Of a stretch of 50,926 nt of DNA, positions 25,422-33,636 are shown piece by piece. How positions within the stretch are numbered: position 1 is the first letter of the stretch; each line of letters starts with the position of its first letter. The translations under genes were made by a program, and so were the position numbers. Source of the stretch: Alistipes sp. (GTDB lineage: Bacteria; Bacteroidota; Bacteroidia; Bacteroidales; Rikenellaceae); assembly GCA_017483225.1 (NCBI GenBank), contig JAFULF010000008.1:1-50926 (forward strand), written 5' to 3'. The notes under the pieces were generated by a model that ran no database searches, was not told the DNA's origin, and worked only from the letters and a program-made list of their open reading frames with translations.

Positions 25422-26054
25422 ATGAAACGCCTTGTTACCATACTGTTTGCCACCGCCGTTGCGCTCTGCTCGGCGCCGAGCGTTAGTGCCCAGACATACG
25501 TCAAGCTCAACGCCCTGTACGCCTTGGCGGGCATTATCAACCCGCAGGTCGAGTTCTGCATCTCCAACCACTCGGCAGTGCAGGTCGAGGCGACCTACTC
25601 GCCGTGGAAATCCATCAAGGGCAACCACGCCGAGTTCGGTATCTTTATGGGCGAGTACCGCTACTACTTCCGCCAGGCGGCAAAGGGGTGGTATGTGGCC
25701 GGCAACGTGGGCTTTATGGGCTTCGATGTGAGCAAGCCACGCCTGTTCAGAAATGGCAAGATTCTCGACTTCAAAAACAGTTATAGCAAGGGCTTCGGAT
25801 TGCTGCTCGGCGCAGGTGCCGGCTACCAACACACCTTCAAGGAGCGGTGGGTTGTCGATGCCTTTGTGGCGATAGACTTCTTCCGCTCGTGGTACAACGG
25901 ATACTACCACGACGGCCGTATCGAGATGAACCCGCACGGACACGAGGATTACACCCACCCCGACCCGTTCAACGGCTCTGCCGAGTGCGTTCCCGCCAAG
26001 ATTGGAGTCTCTATCGGCTACCGAATCTTCGACCCGTCAAAGCACCGCAAATAA
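25422..26054 (+). CDS. DUF3575-family outer-membrane beta-barrel protein
   Basis: A 210-residue exported protein with a Sec signal peptide (cleavage likely after VSA, residue 23). The mature start VKLNALYALAGIINPQVEF matches the DUF3575 opening K-x-N-x-L-Y...P-x-x-x-x-E. Alternating aromatic strands such as GWYVAGNVGFMGFDV and the final GVSIGYRIF suggest a small outer-membrane barrel. A related domain forms the C-terminal half of the protein at 47164-48378, where it opens a fimbrial-type operon. Here it stands just upstream of another large fimbrillin-like gene. An in-frame upstream ATG at 25389 lies inside the terminator hairpin and is rejected. Confidence 0.8.
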   Translation: MKRLVTILFATAVALCSAPSVSAQTYVKLNALYALAGIINPQVEFCISNHSAVQVEATYSPWKSIKGNHAEFGIFMGEYRYYFRQAAKGWYVAGNVGFMGFDVSKPRLFRNGKILDFKNSYSKGFGLLLGAGAGYQHTFKERWVVDAFVAIDFFRSWYNGYYHDGRIEMNPHGHEDYTHPDPFNGSAECVPAKIGVSIGYRIFDPSKHRK

Positions 26055-26115
26055 CACGGTCACCTCTCTTGTAAGAGAGAATCTGCAACTTTGCACCTAA
26101 ATTTATCGGAAAATA

Positions 26116-26147
26116 TTTGATTTTCCTCGACATTCTTCTTATCTTTG
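26116..26147 (+). promoter_or_regulatory. Strong promoter of the fimbrillin/beta-helix gene (TTTG-N20-TATCTTTG)
   Basis: TTTG at 26116-26119 and TATCTTTG at 26140-26147 are 20 bp apart, a full match to the Bacteroidota promoter. The gene starts at 26388, leaving an unusually long leader of about 230 nt. Confidence 0.75.
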
Positions 26148-26387
26148 TACGCTTTATAGGGGTATCCGCCCCGCAACAAAACGTGCAGAATATTAAGAAC
26201 ATAGATGCTTGTAACCTCCACCAAAATCTTGGGGGGGGGATTTCGCACACATATAATCACCTCACAACCAGACATTTACACCACCTGCCCGATGGCTCAC
26301 CCGCTGTGCCATCCCGCTCGGTGTGCATATAAACCAAACTCGAAATTCAATCAAATTTTTTAATCATTTTTCAAACAAAAACACATT
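26148..26387 (+). promoter_or_regulatory. Long 5' leader of the fimbrillin/beta-helix gene with G9 tract
   Basis: About 230 nt separate the promoter from the ATG. They hold a run of nine G (26231-26239) and an AT-rich stretch before the start codon, but no gene or known riboswitch that I recognise. The length is unusual for this window, where other leaders are under 80 nt. Confidence 0.5.
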
Positions 26388-29300
26388 ATGAAGAAGTTTT
26401 TCAGTTTCTTACTGAGTGCAGCGATTCTCTTTACTGCTGCATCGTGCTCGCAGCCGGACTTTGAGGATGACGTAGTGCCTGTTGGTCAGGAGGTAGAGGT
26501 TACCTTCTCTGCTGACCTTGCAGAGCTCGGCTCCCGTGCCGGTGAGGGCAACTTGGTGGATGTTGTCTATTTTGCAGCATACCACGCCGGAACAAACACC
26601 CTGCTCGGCATCAGCCAGGTAGAGGAGGGCGTTGAGGTTGTAAACGGCAAGGCAACCATCTCTACCACGCTCGTTGTAGGCAAGGCTTACGACTTCGTAT
26701 TCTGGGCAGAGAACGAGGCTGCTAACCACTACGACATCAACTGGGCAGAGCGTTCGTTGAGCGTAAACTACGGCATCGACGCTAACGACGAGAGCCGTGA
26801 TGCATTCCTGCTCATCAAGAACAACTATGTTGTTACAGCCGACAACCTTACCAACACCTTCTATCTCAGCCGTCCTTTCGCACAGCTCAACTTGGGCTCG
26901 TCGGATGCTGACGAGAAGGGTATGGAGGCTTCGGGCATCAAGATTACATCGAGCTCGCTCACAACCAAGGCTTACAACACCCTCAGCCTCACCGATGCTT
27001 CGGTAAGCGGCCTCGTGGATGTAACCTTCACTGACGCAGAGCTGCTCGACGAGGCTCTCGACGCAGAGGGCGAGAAGAACGGCTACCTCTACTTGTCGAT
27101 GAACTACCTGCTCATCAACGAGAAGGAGTTCGTGGATGTTGATGTTAAGTTCAACCAGGGTGCATACACTCGCAAGTACACCACAATCCCTGTACAGCGT
27201 AACTACCGCACCAATATCCTCGGTACTATCATCACCGACCCTGCGAAGTTCGACGTAGAGCTCGTTCCGGGATTTGCTACCGATACCGAGTACTTTGTTG
27301 TTACCGACTTCACCGCTTTGAAGGGTGCGGCGCAGTACGAGAATGCACACATCACCCTTGCCAACGACATCCACCTCACACAGGGCCTTCGCTTCACAAA
27401 GAGCGTAACCCTCGTAGGTAACGGTCACAAACTTACCGGTATGCCTGCATACTTTACCGGTAAGGATGTTGTAATTGAAGATGTTGTATTCGAGAATGGC
27501 CAGACAGCAAACAACAACGGCTCTTCAATCTACGTTGAGGGCGACGTTAATAAGACTTCGGTTATCAAGAATTGTGTATTCAAGGGATTCCAGTGGGAGG
27601 CTATCCAGCACTGCTCTCGCAAGGCAACGAGCGTAGAGATTAGTGGCTGTACCTTTGATAGCGATGTTGAGGTGCACCGTTTCTTGCACGTTCAGCCAAC
27701 AATCGATGGCGTACTTGATGGTGCAACATTGACAATCAAGGACAACGTATTTACTCGCGCTCACTTCTGCCGCAACTCTGTTGTATGCGTATATCGCTAC
27801 CCATTTACAAATATTGTATCTTCGAGCAACCTTGTATGCGATGTCGACCAGGCTACTTTCGAGGCCTCTACTTACAACGACGGCTTCATTTGGATTTCCG
27901 ATGGTGTTAATGAGAACAACACGCAGATTATAGCTTCCGAGTATGCATACGGAGGTGAGACCGTTGCTCCTGGTATTGCAATCATCAACGGCGACACCCA
28001 CATCCTCGCAGAGTCGGGTCTGGATTGGCTCGCTGATGCCGTAAATGGCACCTCTTCGAGAGCAGAGGCAAACTCTTTCAAGGGCAAGAAGGTTATCCTT
28101 GATACCGACATCGACCTCGGCAACAAGGAGTGGACTCCAATCGGAAACAGCACCAACAAGTTCCAGGGTATTTTCGACGGTGCTGGCCACACTATCAGCA
28201 ACCTCAAAATCAGCGGTAGCGGCAAGAGCAATATCGGTCTCTTCGGTGTTACTACCGACGGCGAAATCAAGAACTTGGTTATCGAGAACGCAGATATCGT
28301 TGGTCGTTTGAACGTAGGTGTTGTTGCCGGAACTCCTTATACCTCTAAATATACCAACATTACCGTTAAGGGTCTTGTAAAGGTTGAGGGTATGTCTTAC
28401 GTTGGTGGTGTTGGTGGTAAGAATGCTTACACCAACTGGACTGACGTTACCGTTGATGTTGAGCCGGGCAGCTATGTTAAGGCTAACTCTATCGAGAATG
28501 GCACTGCATATCGTACATACGTTGGTGGTGTTGTAGGTTTCAATGGTGAGGGCGGACACTCTTTCGTCAATATCAAGTCCAACATCGACGTTAAGGGCTC
28601 GACTTGCGACGTAGGCGGTTTGTTCGGTATTGCTCACTATGGCAACAAGTTCGAGAACTGCGAGTGCTCCGGTAATGTCGAGATTTACGAGGCAGCCGAG
28701 GCCGCAGATGCAGAGGAGATAGGCGGTATAGCAGGTGTTTGGAACAATACCAACGGCACCCAGGTAACCCTTACCAACTGCAAGTTCACCGGAACATTGA
28801 AGACTAACATTACCGAGGGCGTGGACCTCTCTGACAACACTCTCGTTGGTGCAGCATATAGCGCAAACAACACCGGTGTTCTGGTTATCGACGGCGTAGT
28901 TAATACCAAGAATACTACCGTTCTTGCAGAGGCCCTTGCAGCAGGTGATAGTGTTGTTCTCACTGACAGCCTGAACGATGCTGCTGTAAACACTACGGCT
29001 CCTTACGGTAACTACTACGGAGTTGCTTTGAATGGTGGCGTATTGGATGGCAATGGCAACACCTTGGACTTCGAGTTGGGCGAGTTGAAGGATGGCAAGG
29101 CTGATAACTACGGTATTATGACCAGTGGTGGTACCATTAAGAATGTCAATATTACCGGTGTCTTCCGTGGTATTATGATTATGAATCCTACTCAGGATAT
29201 TGTCATCGAGAATGTTACTATCGGTGACGAGGATGTTTGCTACGCTATCAATACCGGCGATGGCGATGGCACTCACAGCTTGTTCGTAACAAACAGCACT

Positions 29301-29687
29301 ATCAAGGGTTGGAGTAGCTATGGTACCGCCATCAAGAATATTACCTTTACCAACTGCACCTTCGCTCAGGGTGAGTACTATACCAATGTGTTTGGCCGCC
29401 TCGTAAAGCCATACGTAAACACCGTATTTGATGGTTGCGAATTTAGCAACAAATTCTACATCGACCTGAGCCAGTTCGGTAAGGATGGTGACGGCAACGT
29501 AGTTGACGACACCGTAAAACTTGTGTTGAAGAACTGCACTGTCAATGGTGTGAAGCTGACCGCAGAGAACTGGACAAGCCTGATTGCTTCCGAGAGCGAT
29601 TGCAAGGATGGTCAAATCTCTGTTGAGTTGAAGGATGGTTCGTACTTGACCGCTGACAACACAGTTGATTACATCGTTTTCGAGTAA
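26388..29687 (+). CDS. Giant fimbrillin-like lipoprotein with C-terminal right-handed beta-helix
   Basis: This 1099-residue surface protein has a lipoprotein signal (lipobox TAASC, Cys20) followed by acidic SQPDFEDD, consistent with the Bacteroidota surface-export signal. Residues about 30-300 form a fimbrillin-like domain: EVEVTFSADLAELGSRAG with a candidate processing Arg50, then FVFWAE, SRPFAQLNLG and PVQRNYRTNILG, all shared with the proteins at 42164 and 45210. From about 315 to the end, repeated 20-30 residue units (NGSSIYVEG.., GIFDGAGHTISNLKISG, GGVGGKNAYTNWTDVTVD, TFTNCTF) indicate a parallel beta-helix with GLUG-like turns, as in adhesins. It is a full-length paralogue of the protein at 42164-45109. 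I cannot name its ligand. Confidence 0.85.
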   Translation: MKKFFSFLLSAAILFTAASCSQPDFEDDVVPVGQEVEVTFSADLAELGSRAGEGNLVDVVYFAAYHAGTNTLLGISQVEEGVEVVNGKATISTTLVVGKAYDFVFWAENEAANHYDINWAERSLSVNYGIDANDESRDAFLLIKNNYVVTADNLTNTFYLSRPFAQLNLGSSDADEKGMEASGIKITSSSLTTKAYNTLSLTDASVSGLVDVTFTDAELLDEALDAEGEKNGYLYLSMNYLLINEKEFVDVDVKFNQGAYTRKYTTIPVQRNYRTNILGTIITDPAKFDVELVPGFATDTEYFVVTDFTALKGAAQYENAHITLANDIHLTQGLRFTKSVTLVGNGHKLTGMPAYFTGKDVVIEDVVFENGQTANNNGSSIYVEGDVNKTSVIKNCVFKGFQWEAIQHCSRKATSVEISGCTFDSDVEVHRFLHVQPTIDGVLDGATLTIKDNVFTRAHFCRNSVVCVYRYPFTNIVSSSNLVCDVDQATFEASTYNDGFIWISDGVNENNTQIIASEYAYGGETVAPGIAIINGDTHILAESGLDWLADAVNGTSSRAEANSFKGKKVILDTDIDLGNKEWTPIGNSTNKFQGIFDGAGHTISNLKISGSGKSNIGLFGVTTDGEIKNLVIENADIVGRLNVGVVAGTPYTSKYTNITVKGLVKVEGMSYVGGVGGKNAYTNWTDVTVDVEPGSYVKANSIENGTAYRTYVGGVVGFNGEGGHSFVNIKSNIDVKGSTCDVGGLFGIAHYGNKFENCECSGNVEIYEAAEAADAEEIGGIAGVWNNTNGTQVTLTNCKFTGTLKTNITEGVDLSDNTLVGAAYSANNTGVLVIDGVVNTKNTTVLAEALAAGDSVVLTDSLNDAAVNTTAPYGNYYGVALNGGVLDGNGNTLDFELGELKDGKADNYGIMTSGGTIKNVNITGVFRGIMIMNPTQDIVIENVTIGDEDVCYAINTGDGDGTHSLFVTNSTIKGWSSYGTAIKNITFTNCTFAQGEYYTNVFGRLVKPYVNTVFDGCEFSNKFYIDLSQFGKDGDGNVVDDTVKLVLKNCTVNGVKLTAENWTSLIASESDCKDGQISVELKDGSYLTADNTVDYIVFE

Positions 29688-29712
29688 CCCTCGGAATATA
29701 GATTATATAAGA

Positions 29713-29743
29713 GCCTGTCTAACTATGTTAGGCAGGTTTTTTT
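29713..29743 (+). terminator. Terminator of the first fimbrillin/beta-helix gene
   Basis: A CCTGTCTAAC/GTTAGGCAGG stem and T-run lie 25 nt after the stop codon. The same hairpin, inverted, lies at 41967-41998 downstream of the paralogous gene. Confidence 0.85.
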
Positions 29744-29857
29744 GCGTCTTTGAGGAAGGACAACGATTAGGGAATTAAGGATAGCGCAATCATTAATCTC
29801 CTTAAATTCACTATTCTCCCTGGCGCCAAACCCTTCCTGCACGCCCTTTTTGCTCCG

Positions 29858-29879
29858 TGGGTATCGAAAACGATACCCA
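29858..29879. repeat. TGGGTATCG-AAAA-CGATACCCA palindrome
   Basis: A 9-bp perfect stem with an AAAA loop. The same palindrome is present in the inverted partner at 41821-41841. It could be a protein-binding site or a second hairpin. Confidence 0.6.
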
Positions 29880-29915
29880 AGTGAACGAAAGGTCAATTAA
29901 GGTCGGATAATGTCA

Positions 29916-30103
29916 CGCACCCTGCGGGTGCTTTAAGGTCAAGTAAGGATAGCGCAAAAGGGAATTTATGGAGTTTTCTTGCGCCATCCTTAATTTCCTT
30001 AATCTCCTTAACTTCCTTAATGTTGCGCCAAATCTGTTGCGCAGCTCCGAAGGAGCGACCTTAATTGACTTTACTTGACCTTACTTGACTTTAAGCCTGC
30101 GCA
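29916..30103. other. Mosaic of CTTAA/TTAAG-rich repeat modules, no gene
   Basis: This non-coding stretch holds a GCGCAAAAGGGAATTTATGG arm opposite CTTGCGCCATCCTTAATTTCC (about 29950-30010), runs of CCTTAA units, and GACCTTACTTGAC direct repeats (about 30060-30090) related to those beside copies B and E. No open frame, tRNA or promoter was found. Confidence 0.55.
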
Positions 30104-30248
30104 CAAGTTTAAGGGTTGTTAAGGGAGTTAAGGGATATTAAGGGTTGTTAATGTTGCGCAAGAGGGTGCGAACTCTTACGACCTTCCCCCACCGCCTGCG
30201 TTCCCCTTAATTACCTTTAATAGCCTTTAACAACCTTTACCGTTGCGC
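30104..30248 (-). repeat. TTAAG/CTTAA palindromic intergenic repeat, copy C (inverted)
   Basis: Read on the minus strand it begins GCGCAACGGTAAAGGTTGTT, has the GGTCGTAAGAGTTCGCA core and ends CCCTTAACAACCCTTAAACT. It is therefore nearly the same as copies E1 and E2 near 49000 but in the opposite orientation. Confidence 0.8.
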
Positions 30249-30265
30249 CTCCACCCCTTGCCAAC

Positions 30266-30302
30266 AAAAAGGTCGCCCGACGAAAACTTCCGAGCGACCT
30301 TT
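30266..30302 (-). terminator. Terminator of the DeoR-type gene
   Basis: On the minus strand, AAAGGTCGC/GCGACCTTT forms a stem followed by TTTTTG, about 20 nt after the stop codon. Confidence 0.8.
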
Positions 30303-30322
30303 ATAACCTGCACAGCACCTTA

Positions 30323-31096
30323 TCACACCACGATAAGCTCCACGCCGGCCTCCTCGACAATCTTGCGCATCTCGGGCGAGATACCCGAGTCGGTGATGAT
30401 GGTATCGACATCTTCGAGGGTGGCGATACATCCGAAGCCGTGCTGTCCGAACTTGGAGGAGTCTGCCAAGACCACCGTCTTGGAGGAGGCGGCAATCATC
30501 TTACGGGAGAGCAGTGCCTCCTCGATGGTTGAGGTTGTAACGCCAAACTCCGGGTCTATGCCGTCCACGCCCACGAAGAACTTCGAGCACACCATACTAT
30601 CGAGAGGTAGGCTGGCATTCTCGCCGAAGGTGGCGAAGGACTTCTTATAGACCTTGCCGCCGAGTTGCTCGACACGTATGGTATCCACCTCGTTGAGCAG
30701 TGCCGACACCTTCAAGAATGGCGTGACGACGTTGAGCGTCTTGGTGGGTATCATTGCACGCAGCACCTCCGCCAAGGCGTATGTTGTCGAGCCCGCCGAA
30801 ATCATAATCGAGTCGTTATCCTCAATCATCTCCGCCGCACGAGCCGCAATGCGATGCTTCGACTCACGGTTGAGCGAGCTCTTGGTCATCAGGTCTCGGT
30901 CGGCGATATGGGGGTTGGCAGGTCGGGCACTACCGTGCACCTTATAGAGCAGCCCCTTGCTCTCCAAAATCTTGACATCCTTGCGGATGGTTACCTTGGT
31001 GACACCCAGCTCCTCGGCCACATCCGTAATGCGGATAAAGCCGTACTTGTCGAGTTTCTCCAAGATATATATATGTCTTTCGGCGATGCTGAGCAT
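30323..31096 (-). CDS. DeoR/GlpR-family transcriptional regulator
   Basis: This 257-residue repressor-type protein has an N-terminal winged helix-turn-helix (AERHIYILEKLDKYGFIRITDVAEELGVTKVTIRKDVKILESKG, about 5-48) and the sugar-phosphate-sensing DeoRC domain. The latter includes ISAGSTTYALAEVL (about 99-112) and KTVVLADSSKFGQHGF (about 205-220). Such proteins usually sense a phosphorylated sugar or nucleotide. It lies 31 nt after a PHP-domain gene and two genes after an acid phosphatase. It may respond to products of those enzymes, but no operator was identified. Confidence 0.9.
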   Translation of the reverse strand: MLSIAERHIYILEKLDKYGFIRITDVAEELGVTKVTIRKDVKILESKGLLYKVHGSARPANPHIADRDLMTKSSLNRESKHRIAARAAEMIEDNDSIMISAGSTTYALAEVLRAMIPTKTLNVVTPFLKVSALLNEVDTIRVEQLGGKVYKKSFATFGENASLPLDSMVCSKFFVGVDGIDPEFGVTTSTIEEALLSRKMIAASSKTVVLADSSKFGQHGFGCIATLEDVDTIITDSGISPEMRKIVEEAGVELIVV

Positions 31097-31127
31097 AGAT
31101 GAAAAGGTGTTAATGTGGTTTTACAGA

Positions 31128-32270
31128 CTACCAAATCTCCATCTTCACGGTATTGCGGCCGGCGAAGCAGTTGGTGAAGTTGAGCACCGTGCCCTTTGGA
31201 ACCGTAACCCTGCGAGCCTCACGTGGCGAGAAGATAACGGGGTTCATATGGTCGCCATACATCGTCGTAAACTCGATATCGGAGATATTGGTGACCTCCA
31301 ACAGCCCCTTCTTGGCATCGAGCACACGCACCTGCAACGACTTGGTGATAAGCTGCTTTATAAGGTCGCCATCGCCGGCGAGCTTCTGTGCGAAGAAGGC
31401 CAGAAAACGCTTGGCAAAGAGCGCCTCACGCACACCCTCGACCGTATTCTCCTTGGCAAAGACGATGGTCATCGGGCGCACCAGCTTGCCATAATCCATA
31501 CCGGTAGGGCTATGTGCATCCGTATTTGCCATCATCGGCAGCTCGTACTTGTCGAACCAATCGAGCACCTTCGGGTACCACTCGTGAGCATTGAAGAGCT
31601 CCACGGCGTGGATGCGGCCCTCTTCGAGCATCTTCTTGTGGACAGGGTACATCGTACACTTCTTGTCGGGCCATCCCGGGTGGTTCCAGAGGATAAAGGC
31701 ATTCTGCTCCTCGGCACGAGCCAAGTCGGCAGCCAGCGTCTGCTCGTCGTTTATCTTCACACCATCCTTGTTTGTAAGCAGCTTGCCATCGGCATCACGC
31801 ACGTAACGCTTCTCGCTGAATCCGTTGCAATCGCTGAGGAAGAGGGCGTTCATATGTCCGAAAGGCTTTGCTCGGGTAATCTCTACGCCCTTGATAACCG
31901 TTACGCCCCACTTCTTCGCCTCCTTGGCCGCCAACTCGTAAGGGATGTTGTAATCCTTCAAGCGGATACCCTTATTCTTATGCACGCCGATATGCGGGGT
32001 CATAGCGATAACATCCAGACCCTCGGCCCACGCCTCACGCACACGTCCCTGTGGCGAAACGGTAGCATCGTCATACGAGGTGTGCATATGGAAGTCGCCT
32101 TTCAGCGTGATGTAGCCATCAATATTCGGGATGGCAACGATACGGCGACGCTCCGGGTTGAGCTCGTAGCAATAAACTCTGTCGTCGGAGTTCTCCGGCA
32201 TCTTCTGCTTCGCCTCCGCAACGGAGAGAGCCGTGCAGCAGGCAACGATAACTAACAAAAATCTTTTCAT
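31128..32270 (-). CDS. Exported PHP-domain phosphoesterase
   Basis: The 380-residue protein has a Sec signal peptide (about residues 1-20, ending SVAEA) and a PHP metallo-phosphoesterase fold. The metal ligands are visible as FHMHTSYDD (His61, His63), AMTPHIG, KGVEIT, ILWNHPGW and MANTDAHSP. Cytosolic PHP proteins include histidinol phosphatases and trinucleotide phosphodiesterases, but this exported form more probably acts on an extracellular or periplasmic phosphate ester. It starts 12 nt after a histidine acid phosphatase gene, suggesting a paired role in phosphate or organophosphate scavenging. The substrate is unknown. Confidence 0.83.
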   Translation of the reverse strand: MKRFLLVIVACCTALSVAEAKQKMPENSDDRVYCYELNPERRRIVAIPNIDGYITLKGDFHMHTSYDDATVSPQGRVREAWAEGLDVIAMTPHIGVHKNKGIRLKDYNIPYELAAKEAKKWGVTVIKGVEITRAKPFGHMNALFLSDCNGFSEKRYVRDADGKLLTNKDGVKINDEQTLAADLARAEEQNAFILWNHPGWPDKKCTMYPVHKKMLEEGRIHAVELFNAHEWYPKVLDWFDKYELPMMANTDAHSPTGMDYGKLVRPMTIVFAKENTVEGVREALFAKRFLAFFAQKLAGDGDLIKQLITKSLQVRVLDAKKGLLEVTNISDIEFTTMYGDHMNPVIFSPREARRVTVPKGTVLNFTNCFAGRNTVKMEIW

Positions 32271-32282
32271 TGTAATATGTTT

Positions 32283-33596
32283 TTAGAGATTAAAATTATA
32301 CAGAGTCGAGTCGGCGAGGCAGTTCTTGCACCACGCCTCCACGTCGCTCCAACGGTAGTATGGTGCCTGCTCGCTCGGCAGAGGAAGCTCCAACTCCTCC
32401 TCATTGAGCAGCATCTTGACAAGCACCTCGCCCGTCTTCTTGTGGCGGTAGAATATCCACTGGAAATTGCTTGCCATAGGGATTGTGAAGTCGCAGCAGA
32501 CATCCTCGACCTTCTCCCAATCATCCATACGCTTCGACCAGCCCGTGATGCCGAGCGAGCCGAGCATACACATTATACATCCGTCGTGACCGAAGCGGAG
32601 CGATACGGCAGGCTTGCCCTCGGCAACCACCCGCTGCGCCTCTTGCAGGAAGTGATAGACCAGCGTGTCGGCAATCTCGCTGATAAAGCCGCCACCGATG
32701 CCCGAGTTACCACGCTCGACGTAGAGGCGGATGTTGAGCACTCGCCACCAGCGATAGACCTCATCCATAGTAAACACCTCCGAGAAGTCGATATCTGCGG
32801 CAGGGGTGCCGGCGAAGGAGGCGATATTGCGGTAGAGGTTCATCGAGAAGAGCTCCACATCCTCAATCATAGGTATAAACTGCGGGTTGAACAGGGCGTT
32901 CAGCATACGGCTGTTGTCGATATGCTTATCTCGGAAGTCATTCCACGCCGGCACCCACTCGGCATTTGGCCAGCGGTACAAATCGACACGCTTGGCAAGT
33001 GGCGTGGTGCGCACACCGGAGAGCGGGTTCAGGATAGGCATATAGGGCCCTCCCGTATCCAGCAGGGTGATGTCTATATCGGGGTTAAGGCGTATCAGCT
33101 GATTCGTAAAGGCGTTCATACTGAGCAGGCAGCGAGGAACGGTGGTCGATATGGCGGTGACCGTTGGCGACTTGCGGAAGATGGTCGGGTGTTGCTCGAC
33201 CATACGTGTTGCAATCTGCTCGTGCTGCACGACACCGAGCGTCGTCAGGTCGCCCGCACGTCCTTGGCATATCTTGCCCGCTTCGAGCAGACGCTCGTGG
33301 GTCTGCTTGCCAAACAGGGTCAGCATTCCCTGCTGCGAGGCCTTCTCAAAGACCGCAAGAATCATATCGAACTCCTTGTTGAACTCGATGAAGCGTGAGC
33401 CGTGGCGACCGTAGTGCGAGATGTAGAACGCCTCATAGCCCTTTGGCACAGGCGTTTGCGCCTGAAACTCGGTAGGGTATGCACGATACACGCCGGCAGC
33501 GAGTGTCGGGTCGGCATAGATTCGCTCCTTGGTCGTCTGCGCCGTCGTGGTCACAACAGCAACAAGGGTCGTCATAATGGTAAGTAAAAGTCTCAT
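32283..33596 (-). CDS. Exported histidine-type acid phosphatase (possibly MINPP/phytase-like)
   Basis: The 437-residue protein has a signal peptide (cleavage near TTTAQ, residue 20) and the catalytic HYGRHGSRF motif (Arg64, His65, Arg68) of branch 2 histidine phosphatases. The later RFGHDG (His337, Asp338) matches the HD proton-donor pair. Bacterial relatives in gut Bacteroidota include inositol polyphosphate phosphatases of the MINPP group, so phytate or another phosphate ester is a plausible substrate. Unlike MINPPs with a C-terminal HAE motif, this one has HD, so the assignment stays open. It lies 40 nt after polA. Confidence 0.83.
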   Translation of the reverse strand: MRLLLTIMTTLVAVVTTTAQTTKERIYADPTLAAGVYRAYPTEFQAQTPVPKGYEAFYISHYGRHGSRFIEFNKEFDMILAVFEKASQQGMLTLFGKQTHERLLEAGKICQGRAGDLTTLGVVQHEQIATRMVEQHPTIFRKSPTVTAISTTVPRCLLSMNAFTNQLIRLNPDIDITLLDTGGPYMPILNPLSGVRTTPLAKRVDLYRWPNAEWVPAWNDFRDKHIDNSRMLNALFNPQFIPMIEDVELFSMNLYRNIASFAGTPAADIDFSEVFTMDEVYRWWRVLNIRLYVERGNSGIGGGFISEIADTLVYHFLQEAQRVVAEGKPAVSLRFGHDGCIMCMLGSLGITGWSKRMDDWEKVEDVCCDFTIPMASNFQWIFYRHKKTGEVLVKMLLNEEELELPLPSEQAPYYRWSDVEAWCKNCLADSTLYNFNL

Positions 33597-33636
33597 TTAG
33601 GGTATGGTTTTAGTTGTTTTTCCTCTTAATGTGCTT

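Larger units (their letters stand above)
29713..29915 (+). repeat. Long inverted repeat, left copy (partner 41785-41998)
   Basis: About 200 bp are the reverse complement of 41785-41998. The first 120 bp, including the terminator and TTTGAGGAAGGACAACGATT, differ by only a few bases. A region with a TATCG/CGATA palindrome follows, and then a less conserved part. Each copy sits directly after one of the two paralogous beta-helix genes. Confidence 0.85.

Noticed and set aside
27525-29615. A 696-codon open frame antisense to the first beta-helix gene
   Set aside because: The sense strand encodes regular beta-helix repeats with a lipoprotein signal; the antisense frame mirrors that repetition and has no start signals.
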